Shown here piece by piece: positions 6,512 through 6,974 of a stretch of 6,974 nt of DNA (positions are counted from its first letter, which is position 1; each line of letters opens with the position of its first letter). The notes beneath the pieces were generated by a model. That model did not search any database and had not been told where the DNA came from. It saw only the letters and a program-made list of their open reading frames with translations. This stretch comes from Paludibacteraceae bacterium. Lineage in GTDB: Bacteria; Bacteroidota; Bacteroidia; Bacteroidales; Paludibacteraceae. The position numbers and the translations under genes are program-made. The DNA lies in NCBI GenBank assembly GCA_017646225.1, contig JAGCMZ010000248.1, positions 1 to 6,974 of the forward strand, in the 5' to 3' direction.

Positions 6512-6974
6512 TTATAATGAAAACAATTTGGTTCCACGAAGCAATTCTTCGGTGGTCATGGCTTTTTTACCTGCCAATTGTAATTTTTTAATCGATAAAT
6601 AACCTTCTTCTGTAGCGAAATACAATTGTTTTTTACCATCGCTAACCAAGGTGCCTGGTTGTTCAGATACGGTATCTTCGATTACCTCCGTTTCCAAAAC
6701 TTTTAAGCTAAGTACCTGACCTTTATCGTTCTTTACCTCTGTAAAAGCAGCAGGATAGGGCGAAAGACCACGTACAAAATTATGCAATTCGATGGCCGAT
6801 TTATTCCAATTGATTTTACAATCTTCTTTAAAGATTTTAGGGGCAGGGTTAACGGCTACACTATCATCTTGGGGCATGGTTGATACATCGCCCATGGTGA
6901 TGCGCTCCATGGTTTCTACCACCAAATCGGCACCCATGTTCATTAAACGGTCGTAAAGTGTACCCACATTATCG
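6512..6974 (-). CDS. fmt: Methionyl-tRNA formyltransferase, C-terminal part (5' end outside window)
   Basis: Fmt formylates Met-tRNAfMet using 10-formyl-tetrahydrofolate, giving the initiator tRNA used in bacterial translation. The minus frame is open to the window edge, reading DNVGTLYDRLMNMGADLV, so the GTG at 6967 is internal and the gene continues beyond base 6974. The visible part includes the end of the catalytic domain (GTLYDRL..GADLV), the linker motif PAPKIFKEDCKINW, which matches the family's APK(I/L).KED..I.W pattern, and the tRNA-binding C-terminal domain with FVRGLSPYPAAF and LAGKKAMTTEELLRG near the end. It stops with TAA at 6514-6512. DnaG follows after 5 bases. The formyl donor comes from the folate pathway that FolK, encoded opposite, feeds. 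Confidence 0.93.
   Translation of the reverse strand, partial: DNVGTLYDRLMNMGADLVVETMERITMGDVSTMPQDDSVAVNPAPKIFKEDCKINWNKSAIELHNFVRGLSPYPAAFTEVKNDKGQVLSLKVLETEVIEDTVSEQPGTLVSDGKKQLYFATEEGYLSIKKLQLAGKKAMTTEELLRGTKLFSL

Noticed and set aside
6512..6967. Stand-alone 151-residue gene starting at GTG 6967
   Set aside because: The frame stays open to the window edge and the residues there continue the Fmt family pattern, so this is the tail of fmt rather than a short gene.

Overview
The window looks like chromosomal DNA of a member of the Bacteroidota. The evidence is a promoter of the Bacteroidetes type ahead of the first complete gene (TTTG, 20 bases, then TATCTTTG, matching TAnnTTTG), start codons without a recognisable Shine-Dalgarno sequence, and proteins of the Bacteroidota style (TypA, FolK, DnaG, Fmt). 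I cannot place it below phylum from sequence alone.

Layout. Bases 1-128 hold the 3' end of a plus-strand gene that I do not recognise. Bases 129-568 are non-coding and are the odd part of the window. A T9G8 homopolymer junction is followed by a nearly continuous chain of about eleven short inverted repeats. Parts of them are repeated, including a 45-50 base unit present twice and in fragments. The chain runs directly into the promoter of typA. Bases 596-4551 form a tightly packed plus-strand cluster: typA/bipA (ribosome-associated GTPase), folK (folate pathway pyrophosphokinase, GTG start overlapping typA by 14 bases) and a membrane sensor histidine kinase (starting one base after folK). On the minus strand, bases 6974-4548 hold the end of fmt (methionyl-tRNA formyltransferase, running off the window) and complete dnaG (primase), 5 bases apart. 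The two clusters converge, and the kinase and dnaG stop codons overlap by 4 bases with no room for a terminator between them.

How the genes work together. Most are housekeeping genes of translation and replication. FolK leads to tetrahydrofolate, and 10-formyl-tetrahydrofolate is the formyl donor used by Fmt. TypA acts on ribosomes and DnaG primes replication. The histidine kinase has no response regulator beside it. I see no defence system, mobile-element gene or CRISPR array. The best candidate for something undescribed is the palindrome mosaic at about 151-547, whose repeated heptamer also forms the -7 box of the typA promoter.
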